Of a DNA stretch of 64,000 nt, positions 1 through 11,318 are shown piece by piece. The notes below the pieces were generated by a model. The model had not been told where the DNA came from. It saw only the letters and a program-made list of their open reading frames with translations, and did no database searches. Both the position numbers and the translations under genes were made by a program. Each line of letters starts with the position of its first letter. Position 1 is the stretch's first letter. Where the stretch lies: positions 191,501 through 255,500 of the forward strand of contig JAOTOM010005053.1 of assembly GCA_034440615.1 (NCBI GenBank), read 5' to 3'. This DNA comes from Ashinkailepas kermadecensis. Its lineage: Eukaryota; Arthropoda; Thecostraca; Neolepadidae.

Positions 1-689
1 AACAGGTTAGACATTTAACATGTCTGCACAATCCCTGCTGATTTCCGCATAAAATTGGCACTGGTGGTTTTGCCGGAGATATAACGCTATTTTACATAAG
101 CACGTACAAAGCACATCAAGTCTACTTTTAGAGGACGAAAGCATTATATTTGGATCTGAAATATAACTATATACCTGGAAGAAAAAACGCAGTGTTTCTT
201 CGTAGCTCACCGGCCAACGCTACGGCCACACCAAAAAGTATGTGAGGTCGTGATGTTTCACCAAATGACGTGTAGCTTCAAATGACGTCACATGTGGTCA
301 CAAACATAGGACGCGACTCAACTAACCACACCTTCCCTGTAATTGGAGCAAACAGCTGATGAGCGATTAAGAGTAACACATCGTAGGTTTTTCTTCATGT
401 CATTAAGTCTTTCGGTTCTTTTTGCGTGCGTCGTTTGATCTTTGTTTAACTATCGTAGGTATTTTCATCTATGCTTTTCATATCCTCGCAAGTTCATTTC
501 CTCCCAACGCACAGTGTGACAACTCAAGGAAAAACTGGCCAAAAATGTATTTATCGACTATTTTTGACGCGATATTTGTGGCGCCATTGCATCAGCAGAT
601 GCCTAAAGCACACCAGGTAGCACTGTTTCTATGACAATTTGCACACGATTTGACATAGTATCAAATCCACGAACATGGACAACATGACG
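1..689. other. Unassigned non-repetitive DNA
   Basis: Moderately AT-rich sequence with only short open frames (70 codons or fewer) and no recognisable domain. No tandem structure is visible. I see no gene here. Confidence 0.5.
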
Positions 690-885
690 TGTTTGTTTGT
701 TTGTTTGTTTATTGCGTGGTTCACGACGCACTTTATGCACATTTCACGGCTAATGGCGCCGCCCACACTGTTTCGCCGGTGGGCCGCGGGATTGGGAAAT
801 GTCACGAGCGGTGCGAGTGCTCGAACCCGGGACCTTTGGTACCCAGAGCTCAGCACCTTAACAACTTGGCTATCTCCGCTCCACA
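690..885 (-). mobile_element. tRNA-derived SINE copy 1
   Basis: On the minus strand the segment from 883 to 806 reads like a tRNA. It has an A-box-like TAGCCAAGTTGTTAAGG, a B-box-like GGGTTCGAGCAC, and acceptor-like ends GAGCGG and CCGCTC that can pair. Downstream on the same strand is a body with GTGCGTCGTGAACC, like the bodies of the SINEs near 41.7, 53.0 and 61.2 kb. It ends in an (AAAC)n-type tail, seen on the plus strand as GTTTGTTTGTTT near 690-712. A tRNA head, a body and a simple-repeat tail make up the classic SINE layout. It is unlikely to be a functional tRNA because the anticodon arm is poor. Confidence 0.65.
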
Positions 886-1500
886 ACATTACGGGTGGAA
901 AAAAACGACTCAAAGGTGTACAAATATTGTCGAATATTGACGATATTGACAAATATTGACGACTGATGAAGGTAAGGCACATTCTAAAAGCCTAGGCAAA
1001 TGCGATATGGAGCGACAGCTGATAATATTTATATTACGTTAAGCAATTCAAAAGGCATATAATGGTTCACAATATGCTATCGTTGATCAAACAATAAGTC
1101 ATTCCAATAGTCGTTCAACTTTGTAGCACCTCCGAGCTCTAATAAGGCTTTTTTATGCACAGCAGCGCACAACCAGAGGAAAATACCAATGACATCAGCG
1201 ATCCTTTGACTATACGTAACGCAAGTTTCAGCTGCACCTAGTTGCCCCAACACCGACAGTGATCAATTGTATCCCGGCAGGTCGCGGCGCGGTGCGGTGC
1301 CCGGCACGGGGAAGCCCGTGCCGGACGCCGCGACGCGCCTGCTGACGGGGTGTCTTCACCGGGTAGCCTGATCCAGCGGTCGCCATGCAAAAAAAACTCC
1401 CCTAGCTGAAGGGGCGACTGAGAAGAGATAGGTCACGTACTGAGCGTTTTCCGTGGCAGGGGAGCTGTCTTTGCCTGTAATGGTCTGGTCGGTGTGGTTG
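886..1500. other. Unassigned spacer upstream of transposase relic
   Basis: No open frame of interest. A GC-rich patch at about 1,265-1,345 is full of CGGCGCGG- and GCCCGTGCC-like inverted words. It could be promoter-like or a transposon 5' end, but nothing proves it. Confidence 0.35.
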
Positions 1501-1504
1501 GATT

Positions 1505-3560
1505 TTGCGTATAGTAAACATGGAGGTGCGCATCAGCAGGGAAGAATTAGTGGGCTTGTTAACCGGTGCAAAAGCGTTTCGACGCGGCAACTATTATGAG
1601 CATGTGTTTAATTATAGTTTACAGTTGGTTAAGGAGACAATCTCTCAGAGCTATCTCCAGAGTGAGCCGTCGGTTGTGGACATTAAAAATGGGACCGACT
1701 TGATTGCCAAAAACTTAAAAAGAAAGTGGATTAAGTGAAAGCGAATCCAGGACAAATTCAGAAGTCCGTGTGCGACTTATCTTTCGATCTTTCGGGAGAC
1801 GAGGTGTTCTCTCTCCGTGTTCCTGAAGCGTGGTGACCACGTCGTGAGCGATGATGAGGCCAAAACCCGCCTTGATGACGAGGCCGTGGAGGGAGTGAGA
1901 GGGCGACCAGTGAGAATCTACGATCAGCTCGGCGTCCGTTCTCAGCATCAGGCAACCTCAAGAGTTGCTCAAAAGCGCAATTCTCTGCAGCTCGTGGAGG
2001 CTGCCAGGCAAAGTGCTCGTGCTGAAGACATGCACGATGCGGCAGTTGGGGGAATCACCGTATCGGCCGAGCAAGATTCGCCGGACTCTCAGAAGCTCTA
2101 AAGTGAGTCAGCGTGAGTACGTGTCAGGAGAGCGGGCGCTGGCAATGTGTGTGTCAGCAGACTTGTCTGTACACGGCTACTGTATGGTCCGCCGTGTGAC
2201 GAATGATGCGGCGAAGACAGACATCCTGCCCGCCTATGGAAAGGTGCATGAGGCTAGAGTAGACTGCTATCTGGCAGCCAGCAGCATGCAATTCATCGAT
2301 ACTTCAGCTAAGGTGACTCTGCAGGCTCTCCGGTGTCATACGACGCAGCGACTGGTGGCGTGTCTGTCGTCTGTCACCCGCACCGACTCAACTTCACCTG
2401 CCGACCAGCCGTCGAGGTCATCCAGCACTTACACTTCCGCGGTGTTTCACGTCAAATGGAGATTTGACGGGGTCACAGAGCAATCAGCAGCAATGTATGT
2501 ATGCACACAGAGCAATGTATGCAAACAGCTGGGGACCGGTGATGAAGCTGCAGAACAAAAATATGTTCTGTACCACTCTGGTACCTTTGCAACTGACGCT
2601 AGATGGTACTTGCGTCTGGACCAACCCAACGTCGTCTTCAACTCGCTTCTGCCGGCCGTTGCAGATCCAGGACAAGCGCGAGTCAGCCCAGGCCTCTCGG
2701 AAAGAACGCGACAATGTTGAATCGGAGTTACGTCTGCTGAGGCCTACCTACGTCACCACAACAGACGGCACCAGTCTCAGAGTGGCGTACAATCTTCAAC
2801 TCACCACGGCTGGCGGCAAGGTGACGAACGTTCCGACCAACACCGGCAGCAGCATGACATGCACTATCTGTGGGTGCACACCTCGTCAGATGAATGACCT
2901 GTCTGCTGCCGCGGCTCGACCTGCCCGCGAGTGCAAATGCCAGTCCGGCCTCTCAACTGTGCATGCCTGTATTCGATGCTTTGAGTGCCTTCTCCACATT
3001 TCTTACCGCCTGGAGGTCAGAGTGTGGGCAGCGTCTGGCGAAGAAAGAAAGATGCGTGTGAAAGAAAGGAAGAAGAAATTACAGCAACAGTCCCGGGAGA
3101 GACTGGGTTTTGTTGCGGATCAGCTACGTGGCTCTGCCAACGAGAACGCGGCTCGACGTGCCTTCAGAGACCCAGTTGCATGAGCGAAAGCACGACGATG
3201 CTTTCGTCATCCGTCGTCCGTCGTCCGTCAGTGCTTATCGCTGCTCCGCAAAAATATGACCTCTTGGATCCCGACCGGTACGACAGGTACGCCATGGATA
3301 CAGCTCAGCTCATGCTCCAGCCGAATCCATGGTTCTACATGCTCGCCTCCGTGCACAATCTTTTGATCCACGGTGCCACTGCGATGCGGTCTCTTCCGAT
3401 CGGCATGTACAGTGAGGAGGTGCAGGAGAGTCGGAATAAACATAACAGGGAGTAACGAATCCTGCATGTCCGCAAGACGTCACGAACCATCAAGGATAAA
3501 CTTCACTGTCTATTGATCAATGGCGACCCGAAGACGACTCACAACATCAAAGGTATGGAA
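1505..3560 (+). pseudogene. Broken RAG1/Transib-like transposase gene
   Basis: One degraded protein can be followed through three frames. Frame 2 (1,505-2,098, with one in-frame stop at 1,736) contains GRPVRIYDQLGVRSQHQAT. Frame 3 (about 2,110-2,480) contains CVSADLS, PAYGKVHEA, AKVTLQALRCHT and VKWRFDGVTEQS. Frame 1 (about 2,500-3,180) contains SSTRFCRP, a CxxC block CTICGCTPRQMND, STVHACIRCFECLLHISYR and ENAARRAF. Frame 3 again (about 3,183-3,550) contains SVHNLLIHG, SEEVQESRNK and, after a stop, LHVRKTSR. This order is what I recall for a widespread invertebrate family of repetitive, uncharacterised proteins. It also follows the order of blocks in the RAG1 core: first catalytic Asp in a DG motif, zinc-binding CxxC, an LH-containing helix, a GN-ARK-like block, and the final Glu in ESxNK. 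At least three frame changes and two stops make it a dead copy. The RAG1 relationship is inferred from motif order only. The position matching the second catalytic Asp appears not to be Asp. Confidence 0.7.
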
Positions 3561-4813
3561 AGACCACAGCGGGACCGCCATGTCGGAGACACCGTCCATT
3601 CAGCTGACTGATGTCATCTGCTGGTATCATCTGAGTCAGCTGGAGAAAGAGGGCTGGAACAACCTCTCGCGATACATGTATCGATTCTATCTTTGAGTCA
3701 TGTCTTAGCGGTATATTTTGCCGTAATTTCAGCCACCTAGGGCAAAAAATAAGATCTATTCTGCGTAGCAATCATTAGGTCACATTTGCAATGCAGAAGG
3801 GTCGCATAGCAAACGCTTACTGATACTTATAAATATATGAGCACTCATGGACTTCGCTTATGACGTCATTGTGATGTCACCATACATGACCAGAAGTTGA
3901 TCGTTTAAGCCGACATACCTTTCGTACTCGTGTAGGTGGGTGTACAATTTGAGCTGTCTACCTCAATTGGCTCCTGATATATTTGGCGCAAACAAAATGA
4001 GGGGAGCCGAATGCCCTCCCCCGCTGGCTGGCCTAACCTCTGACATTCCTAGGTTAAGCAATCTTTAAGACGATAAAGCCTCTCCATATGTTCCAACTTT
4101 GAATCTCTTTCGATGAAGACCAAAATCGTCCCTGTAACTAGCATACTTTGTCCGCAATGGTTTCTGGTCAATTTTCCCCAGAGTTAGCACAGTGTGCACC
4201 GGCTCCCTGCTCGTCTGCATATCTGAGTCCGCCAGGTGTAAGCTTAAGTGTTCTGGCGTACAGTCTCGACACGTCATAGTGTGTGGTGTACAGTCTCGGT
4301 CGTGGTCAGCGGCTGGTGTACAGTCCCGTCGGGGTGACCACGCCTGACGTCAGCAGCACGTGCACAACCGGCTGCTGCGCTTACAGCCGGCGTCCAGGAG
4401 GGGATGGGGCGCGGGAGGAACTGTCCCTGCTACCGCAGAACAATCGACAGCCGGCTATCGGGCCAGCGGCGCAGTCAGGCGCGCGGTCAGGGAGGCGTCA
4501 GCGACAGTAGTAGAAGCTTAAGATCCGGGGCTCAATATTGTTTTGCTTGACCCTCCGAAATCATGAATAGGCTGTTCCTGGATTTTGTCATACAGAACGT
4601 TATCCACTAGAAAATTGTCCCGTCGTTTTTCTCATTTTGAGGTTGAATAACACTCGTTGACAATAACCTGGTCTCTGATACAGTGCTCAAGATTCACTGG
4701 AAAGTGCAAGCTGATTTTGTAATGTATCAGCTTTTAAGAATTAGTATAATATAAGAAGATAAGAATTATGTAATCCACCTACATGATTACAAAGCACAAA
4801 TCCAATCTGAAGC
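3561..4813. other. Unassigned DNA with a small local repeat
   Basis: No coding relic recognised. Around 4,255-4,330 the phrase GGTGTACAGTC recurs three or four times, a short degenerate tandem. The start may still hold the 3' end of the transposon whose gene precedes it, but I found no terminal inverted repeat. Confidence 0.4.
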
Positions 4814-4821
4814 ATACCAAC
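4814..4821. repeat. Target-site duplication, left copy (ATACCAAC)
   Basis: The 8-bp word ATACCAAC immediately precedes the left terminus and recurs exactly at 5,692-5,699 immediately after the right terminus. Eight base pairs is the target-duplication length of hAT elements. Confidence 0.9.
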
Positions 4822-4828
4822 CAGGGAT

Positions 4829-4829
4829 G

Positions 4830-4873
<44 letters not shown>

Positions 4874-4957
4874 CCGGAACATTTTGCCCGGAGCCGGAGC
4901 CGGAGCCGGAGCCGCCGGGACATTTTACTCGGAGCCGGAGTCGGAGCCGGAGCCGTC
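4829..4957 (+). repeat. GGAGCC hexamer array, left arm of the MITE
   Basis: About 16 copies of GGAGCC in blocks separated by spacers such as GCCGGGACATTTTACTC. The frames read as Arg-Ser, Gly-Ala or Pro-Glu dipeptides and are repeat artefacts. The same blocks and spacers recur at 5,513-5,662. Confidence 0.9.
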
Positions 4958-5512
4958 AAAAGCAGGGCGGCTCCGACTCCGAAAGAGGTGTAAATTAAAC
5001 AAAATTAGCAAACGTGAAATGAACACATTATACCTAGTATGGTATTGTATGGTATGAAAACGCATTTTTAAACGCCAAAATGTTTAAATACGAGTAACAT
5101 GTAAAAATATCAAATAATGGTAGAATAACCAATAACCATATTCTAGCCTCAGTAGTCAATGCAATAGTTCCATGTTTAGTTTAGTTAAGTTCATTGTTTC
5201 CATTATCAACGGGTTGTTGTACCTTATTAGAGATGAGGTCAAACATTACAATTTACAACAATGGTGTTCCTTGGACCGTTCACGGGATGGGGAGTGTTGT
5301 TGATTCGAGTCTCCCCTCTTCTGATTACCCCAATACGGCACGAAGCGAGCGTTAGTTTACGAGGGCCAGTTTCCGATGCAAGATAGATACAGGGTTTATA
5401 TGGGAAAGTTGCTTATAATTGTCTGAAGTTTGCGCCCCTGAATGGTCGCGGTTAACTTTTTTTTACATCCCCCTAGCTCTTACTTAATGGATCGATCACG
5501 TTTGGGATGTAC

Positions 5513-5662
5513 GGAGCCGGAGCCGGAGCCGGAGCCGCCGGAGCCGGTACATTTTGCCCGGAGCCGGAGCCGGAGCCGGAGCCGCCGGGACATTTTACTC
5601 GGAGCCGGAGTCGGAGTCGGAGCCGGGATACTTCCCCGGAGCCGGAGTCGGAGCCGGAGCCG
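5513..5662 (+). repeat. GGAGCC hexamer array, right arm of the MITE
   Basis: Same hexamer and same spacers as the left array, in the same orientation, with GGAGTC variants. Because the orientation is direct while the element ends are inverted, the two arrays look like a duplication within the element or array exchange rather than simple long terminal inverted repeats. Confidence 0.9.
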
Positions 5663-5691
5663 TCCAAAATTTTCCCGGCTCCGCATCCCTG

Positions 5692-5699
5692 ATACCAAC
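5692..5699. repeat. Target-site duplication, right copy (ATACCAAC)
   Basis: Exact copy of the 8 bp at 4,814-4,821, directly after the CATCCCTG terminus. Confidence 0.9.
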
Positions 5700-6575
5700 C
5701 TATGCGCGAACCATACGCCACTAAGATGAACTCGTGTACCATATGCTCTGCCTTTGCCATCATTCGCAAATATTGCCATTTCACCAACACTGCCTGAATC
5801 CACGTCGGCATTTAAATATTTCAGACCCATGTTCGCCGCCGTCGTCGCAATTCGTGGTGTCCGGAGGGTATGGACTTCATTTTCATGTAGAAGCTCTCAT
5901 ATTTAGACAAAAGTTGCTAATCCAATAGGGAATTGGCCTTCATTTTCAGGTTTTCGGATTCCGAAAATAGAAAGTCCGAACACTAAGGAAGAGACGCGCC
6001 CCTCGGCCCCTTTGGGCGCGCCGATGTTTGTGCATCATGCACGTTTATATATTGTTGTGCATGCACACATTTGTCGTGCACACCTTTGGGCTTAACCACA
6101 CATTATTCTTACGGCAGCAGTTGTTGCTAGTCCGGCGATTCTGTAGTTGAAATGTGTCTTGAAACGTACAATAAGCCACGAATTGAACGAAACGGCTGTG
6201 TGGCATTGCGGACGCTTGGGCGAATACAGGGAGACATTGGGAGCATGTGCCCCACCAAGGACTGGTGGCGCCCCTCGGATCAGGAAAAGGCGCCCCTCGG
6301 AGGCTTGAGTGCACCCCTCCTCCAGCTGAACAGATTTTCAGCCAAAGGTACCCCTAAGAGAAAACCCCACACAGCGAGTGAAAAAGACGTCCCCTCCCCC
6401 CTCCTCCGCCTACTCAACACTTTTTCAGCCGAAGGTGTCCCCTTCCCCCAGGGACATTTTCCATGGAGCCCCTCTAGGCAGGTGTCACCCTTTCATGAAA
6501 ATTCCTTAACCTGCCCCTGTGCGGACGCTCCGTCGGTTTCTACTCCCTAACCAGGACGTGCGCACGCTCAGTGTA
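5700..6575. other. Unassigned DNA
   Basis: No gene recognised. The open frame at 6,152-6,550 is low-complexity, C-rich text with repeated CCCCTC words and no domain. The words GCGCCCCTCGG recur at about 6,270 and 6,290. Confidence 0.4.
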
Positions 6576-6583
6576 TGCTTCAG

Positions 6584-7411
6584 GATTCTAGGACAAATGT
6601 ACGTGAGGACAAATATACCTATGGCAGATGTACGTAAGCAAATGTACGTAAACAAATGGACGTATGCGCAAAAGTACGTATGGCAGATGTACGCAAGAGC
6701 AAATGTACGTATGGCAAAAGTACGTCAGGAAATGTACGTAAGCGCAAATTTACGTAAGCGCAAAAGTACGTAAGCGCAAATGCACGTATGCGCAAATGTA
6801 CGTATGCGCGAATGTACGTAAGCTCAAATGTATGTAACTGCAAATGTACGTAAGCGCAAATGTACGTAAGCGCAAATATACATAAGCGCAAATGTACGTA
6901 AGCGCAAAAGTACGTAAGCGCAAATATACGTATGCGCAAATGTACGTAAACGCAAATGTACGTATGAGCTAATGTACGTACATTTAGGCACACGTACACT
7001 TGCATTGACGCACATTTGCTCGTACGTACTTTCCCATGTACGTTCATTTGCACTAGCGCATATTGGCTCATACGTACCTTTGCGCTTACGTACTTTTGTG
7101 CTTACATACATTTGTGCTCACGTTCATCTGCGCATACGTACATTTGCGCTTACGTACTTTTGCACAAACGTACCTTTGCGCTTACGTACATTTGCGCATA
7201 CGTACTTTTGAGCTTACCTACATTTGTACTTACGTACGTTACTTATACGCATACGTACTTTTGCGCATACGTACATTTGCCATACGTATATTTGCGCTTA
7301 CGTACATTTACCATACGTACATCTGCGCTTACGTACAATTGCCATACGTACATCTGTACTTACTTGCATTTACTTACGTACATTTGCTTTACGTACATTT
7401 GTCCGGTTACC
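6584..7411. mobile_element. Inverted minisatellite, foldback-like element
   Basis: From about 6,591 to 6,980 the sequence is a degenerate array of ACGTAAGCGCAAATGT-type units of roughly 16-20 bp. From about 6,985 to 7,404 the same unit runs as its reverse complement, so the 820 bp can fold into a long hairpin. The outer ends match: GGACAAATGTACGT at 6,591-6,604 and its complement at 7,391-7,404. The word TGCTTCAG occurs at 6,576-6,583 and again at 7,412-7,419, directly outside. This fits an 8-bp target duplication of a foldback or hAT-like element. If the ends are instead read as CAGG...CCTG (6,581-7,413), the terminus looks hAT-like but the duplication no longer fits, so the exact boundary is open. 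Confidence 0.6.
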
Positions 7412-7434
7412 TGCTTCAGTAGTGAATGTTGCAC

Positions 7435-7530
7435 TCGCAATGTGCAATGCACAGCTGGTGTCTGTCACAGCTGCTGGTGCACAGCTGCTGGTGCACAGCT
7501 GTGCACCAATGCACAGCTGGTGGTGTCTGC
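7435..7530 (+). repeat. Short CAGCTG-rich minisatellite
   Basis: The words GCACAGCTG and TGCTGGT alternate about five times. Imperfect units of about 16 bp. Confidence 0.6.
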
Positions 7531-8205
7531 GGGGGTGCAGCCAGGACTTCTAATGTGTCGCCTGACCGACAAAAAAGCACACGGAAACCGCTTTCGGCGC
7601 GCTTCACGCGCCTAAAATTGCTTAAATTGGCATGATGCGAATCCCAACATTTCGTGATCCATCTGGTATAGCTTTTCTTATGTTAAGGGGTGCCCGGGAC
7701 CCCAGTTCCCCCTTCGCTGTGCCTCTGAATGCGCGCTATGTTGGAGGACTCGTGTCAAAACCGCCACGATTACAATCTGACATGTCAGGCTACGGGGGTC
7801 GATTTGTACACTTTAGAGGGGGCCTTGATCCACCCCATCCCCAATGTTTTCCCACCCCACCCACCAATCGTGTGGACTTTAACATGGACATCTCTGGGCA
7901 AGCCCGCCAATCGATGCTGCACCCCCCCCCCCTCCCATTGACCTCATTTATTTCGGTCCACCCTATCTCCCACCCAATGCTTTTCAGCAGCTGACTCCCA
8001 TGTGAGTCTCTCTCCACAATGCACACGGCTGGGGATCCACATCCTGTTTTGGACGTGTTAGCCGGCTGCACATTCTGAACTTATGGTGCACAGCGTCATC
8101 CTGAAGAATACAAAAAAAACATGCATCGCTACACGCCGTCGTGCGCTTTCATTCATTGAAGCTAAAAGTTGTATTCAATGGCTAGAAGCGCTTCTACATA
8201 ATAGC
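7531..8205. other. Unassigned DNA
   Basis: C-rich, with a run of ten C at about 7,923. No frame resembles a known protein. Nothing further seen. Confidence 0.4.
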
Positions 8206-8207
8206 AG

Positions 8208-8345
8208 ACACGGGCGTGCAGTACGGCGTGCAGTACGGTGACTGCGACAGACACGGGCGTGCAGTACGGTGACTGCGACAGACACGGGCGTGCAGTACGG
8301 TGACTGCGACTGACACGGGCGTGCAGTACGGTGACTGCGACTGTT
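8208..8345 (+). repeat. 31-bp minisatellite
   Basis: Four units of 31 bp built on GGCGTGCAGTACGGTGACTG, nearly identical. Confidence 0.85.
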
Positions 8346-9537
8346 ACGCCGACACTACATTACGCTAAGTTATGCTGCTAAATTCCATCGCATACTCCCA
8401 ATTACAATGCAATGCACATCATTCACGACGCGTTCAATCAACTAAACTGAATTCGGTATTGTTAACGATATTGTTAGCGGCATTACTATCGGCATAGCTA
8501 TCGGTATCATCACTCACGCCTGCACCCGTAAGTAGAGACGGTGGATAAGCCTCTAGGATAAGCCTCTAGGTGGATAAGCCTCTCTCTAAGATTTGCCTCC
8601 AGGGCGTTTAGTGACATTTCCGAACCTTCTGCGCAAGAGCTCTGCAGCCTACCACTTGTCTAAGAGTCTTTTGATACATCCCAGGAACAGGAACACGTAA
8701 TCATATTACGAGGAGCGGCTACGGAAGGGGAGTTCAGGGGGATTATTCCGTCCATTTTAACGTTCCGTCGAAGCCAAGTCACGCAGTGGCATGTGCGGCA
8801 TCACGATGTACGGGAAGGCGCCTCACCACAGGTGGCGATGATTTCGTTCTTCGCCAACTTTTTCTTGATTATGTAATGGTTTGGAAAATCAGCGACACCG
8901 GGATGACACAGATTCCAATGAGAAAACAATATCCAAAAATTTCCCATTGTTGGCGCCCAAATCATTACTTGCTCGCTCGGATGCTACATCGACACAATAG
9001 ACGCTACACCCTACATCTATAGCTTAGCACACCAGGTGTTGCTTTATGGTGACATCGCAAGAGACCATGTAGCTTTCGTTAGTTTTCCACAAATAAGCTT
9101 TCAGTGGATATCATAATGCCCCCTTTTTGCTGCGTCGCTCCTCGCTCAATCCTTGGCGTCCAAATTAGCATACGTGAGTGGAATAACAGGCCACTGGCAT
9201 CCGGTTAAGTACACACACATTAATATTTGAGCAAAACTGCAAAAGCTTCTAGAGACGGAAGGAAAGCCTGAAGTGTCCCATTTTGGGGTTCTTGAAATCG
9301 TCATTGATGCAATATTCAAGTTAGACGTGGTAGAATGGTCACTTTTGCCACGATAACTCGCTTCAGATAGCTTCCGATGAAATTTAACGTACAAATATTA
9401 CACGTCAAACAGGAAGTGAGCCGAACCCCCAACTCCACGTAGAAATCGAGCTAAAATAACCATGCGGGAATCGGGTCAATGCGGAGCTACGTCGTTCCAC
9501 ACCTGCTGTCCGTCCGTGCCGTCGGTGATCGTATCGG
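8346..9537. other. Unassigned DNA with one tiny tandem
   Basis: At 8,538-8,590 the word GATAAGCCTCTAGG recurs three times. The rest has no recognisable gene. The longest open frames are about 80 codons and match nothing I know. Confidence 0.4.
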
Positions 9538-11318
9538 CGGTTGTCATGGATGTGATGGTTGTGGTGGTTGTGATCGTTGTGATGTTTGCGATGTTTGTAA
9601 TGGTTGTGATGGTCGTCACTCACCAGAACTGTTTCTCTGTCTGGCTGTGATGGTTGTGATGGTTGTGATGGATATGATGGCTGTGATGACTGTGATGGTT
9701 GTGATGGTCGTCACTCACCAGAACTGCTTCTCTGTCTGGCTGTGATGGTTGTGATGGTTGTGATGGTTATGATGGCTATGATGGCTGTGATGACTATGAT
9801 GGATGTGATGGTCGTCACTCACCGGACCTGTTCCTCTGTCTAGATGTGATGGTTGTGGTGGTCGTCACTCACCAGACCTGCTCCTCTGTCTGGCTGTGAT
9901 GGTTGTGATGGTCGACACTCACCAGACGTGTTCCGCTGTCTGGCTGTGATAGTTGTGATAGCTGTGATGGTTGTGATGGTTGTGGTGGTCGTCACTCACC
10001 AGACCTGTTCCTCTGTCTAGATGTGATGGCTGTGATGGCTCTAATAGTTGTGATGGTCGTCACTCGCCGGACCTGTTCCTCTGTCTGGCTGTGATAGTTG
10101 TGATAGCTGTGATGGTTGTGATGGTTATGATGGCTGTGATGGCTGTGATGGCTCTAATGGTTGTGATGGTCGCCACTCACCGGACCTGTTCCTCTGTCTA
10201 GATGTGATGGCTGTGATGGCTCTAATAGTTGTGATGGTCGCCACTCACCGGACCTGTTCCTCTGTCTAGATGTGATGGCTGTGATGGCTCTAATAGTTGC
10301 GGTGGTCGTCACTCACCAGACGTGTTCCTCTGTCTGGCTGTGATAGTTGTGATAGCTGTGATGGTTGTGATGGTTGTGGTGGTCGTCACTCACCAGACCT
10401 GTTCCTCTGTCTAGATGTGATGGTTGTGGTGGTCGTCACTCACCAGACCTGTTCCTCTGTCTAGATGTGATGGTTGTGGTGGTCGTCACTCACTAGACCT
10501 GTTCCTCTGTCTAGATGTGATGGTTGTGGTGGTCGTCACTCACCAGACCTGTTCCTCTGTCTAGATGTGATGGTTGTGGTGGTCGTCACTCACCAGACCT
10601 GTTCCTCTGTCTGGCTGTGATGGCTGTGATGGCTGTAATGGCTGTGATGGTTGTGATGGTTGTGATGGTTATGATGGCTGTGATGGCTGTGATGGCTCTA
10701 ATGGTTGTGATGGTCGCCACCGCCGGACCTGTTCCTCTGTCTAGATATGATGGTTGTGGTGGTCGTCACTCACCAGACGTGTTCCTCTGTCTGGTTGTGA
10801 TAGTTGTGATAGCTGTGATGGTTGTGATGGTTGTGGTGGTCGTCACTCACCAGACCTGTTCCTCTGTCTAGATGTGATGGTTGTGATGGTCGCGACTCGC
10901 CGGACCTGTTCCTCTGTCTGGCTGTGATGGCTGTGATGGCTGTGATGGCTGTAATGGCTGTGATGGTTGTGATGGTTATGATGGCTGTGATGGCTGTGAT
11001 GGCTCTAATGGTTGTGATGGTCGCCACTCACCGGACCTGTTCCTCTGTCTAGATATGATGGTTGTGGTGGTCGTCACTCACCAGACGTGTTCCTCTGTCT
11101 GGCTGTGATAGTTGTGATAGCTGTGATGGTTGTGATGGTTGTGGTGGTCGTCACTCACCAGACCTGTTCCTCTGTCTAGATGTGATGGTTGTGATGGTCG
11201 CGACTCGCCGGACCTGTTCCTCTGTCTGGCTGTGATGGTTATGATGGCTGTGATGGCTGTGATGGCTCTAATAGTTGTGATGGTCGCCACTCACCGGACC
11301 TGTTCCTCTGTCTGGCTG
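9538..11318 (+). repeat. TGTGATGGT compound minisatellite, 1.8 kb
   Basis: Runs of a 9-bp unit (TGTGATGGT, TGTGATGGC) alternate with a linker containing CGTCACTCACCAGACCTG and TTCCTCTGTCT. From about 10,378 to 10,600 the linker and two units form a strict 50-bp period. A 308-bp block starting at 10,741 is repeated at 11,049. Long frames reading VMVVMAVM or ITTITAIT are artefacts of the repeat. Confidence 0.93.

Larger units (their letters stand above)
4822..5691. mobile_element. hAT-type MITE, 870 bp, intact ends
   Basis: The left end reads CAGGGATGCGGAGCCGG. The right end is its reverse complement, CCGGCTCCGCATCCCTG, giving 17 matching bases with the CAGGG start typical of hAT transposons. 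A perfect 8-bp direct repeat flanks both ends. There is no transposase frame inside, so it is non-autonomous. Just inside each terminus is an array of GGAGCC hexamers, in the same orientation at both ends. Between them are about 530 bp of AT-rich unique sequence. The perfect target duplication points to a fairly recent insertion. Confidence 0.88.

Noticed and set aside
4741..5830. RS-rich frames (RSRSRSRS) that could suggest an SR splicing factor
   Set aside because: They come from GGAGCC arrays inside a MITE.
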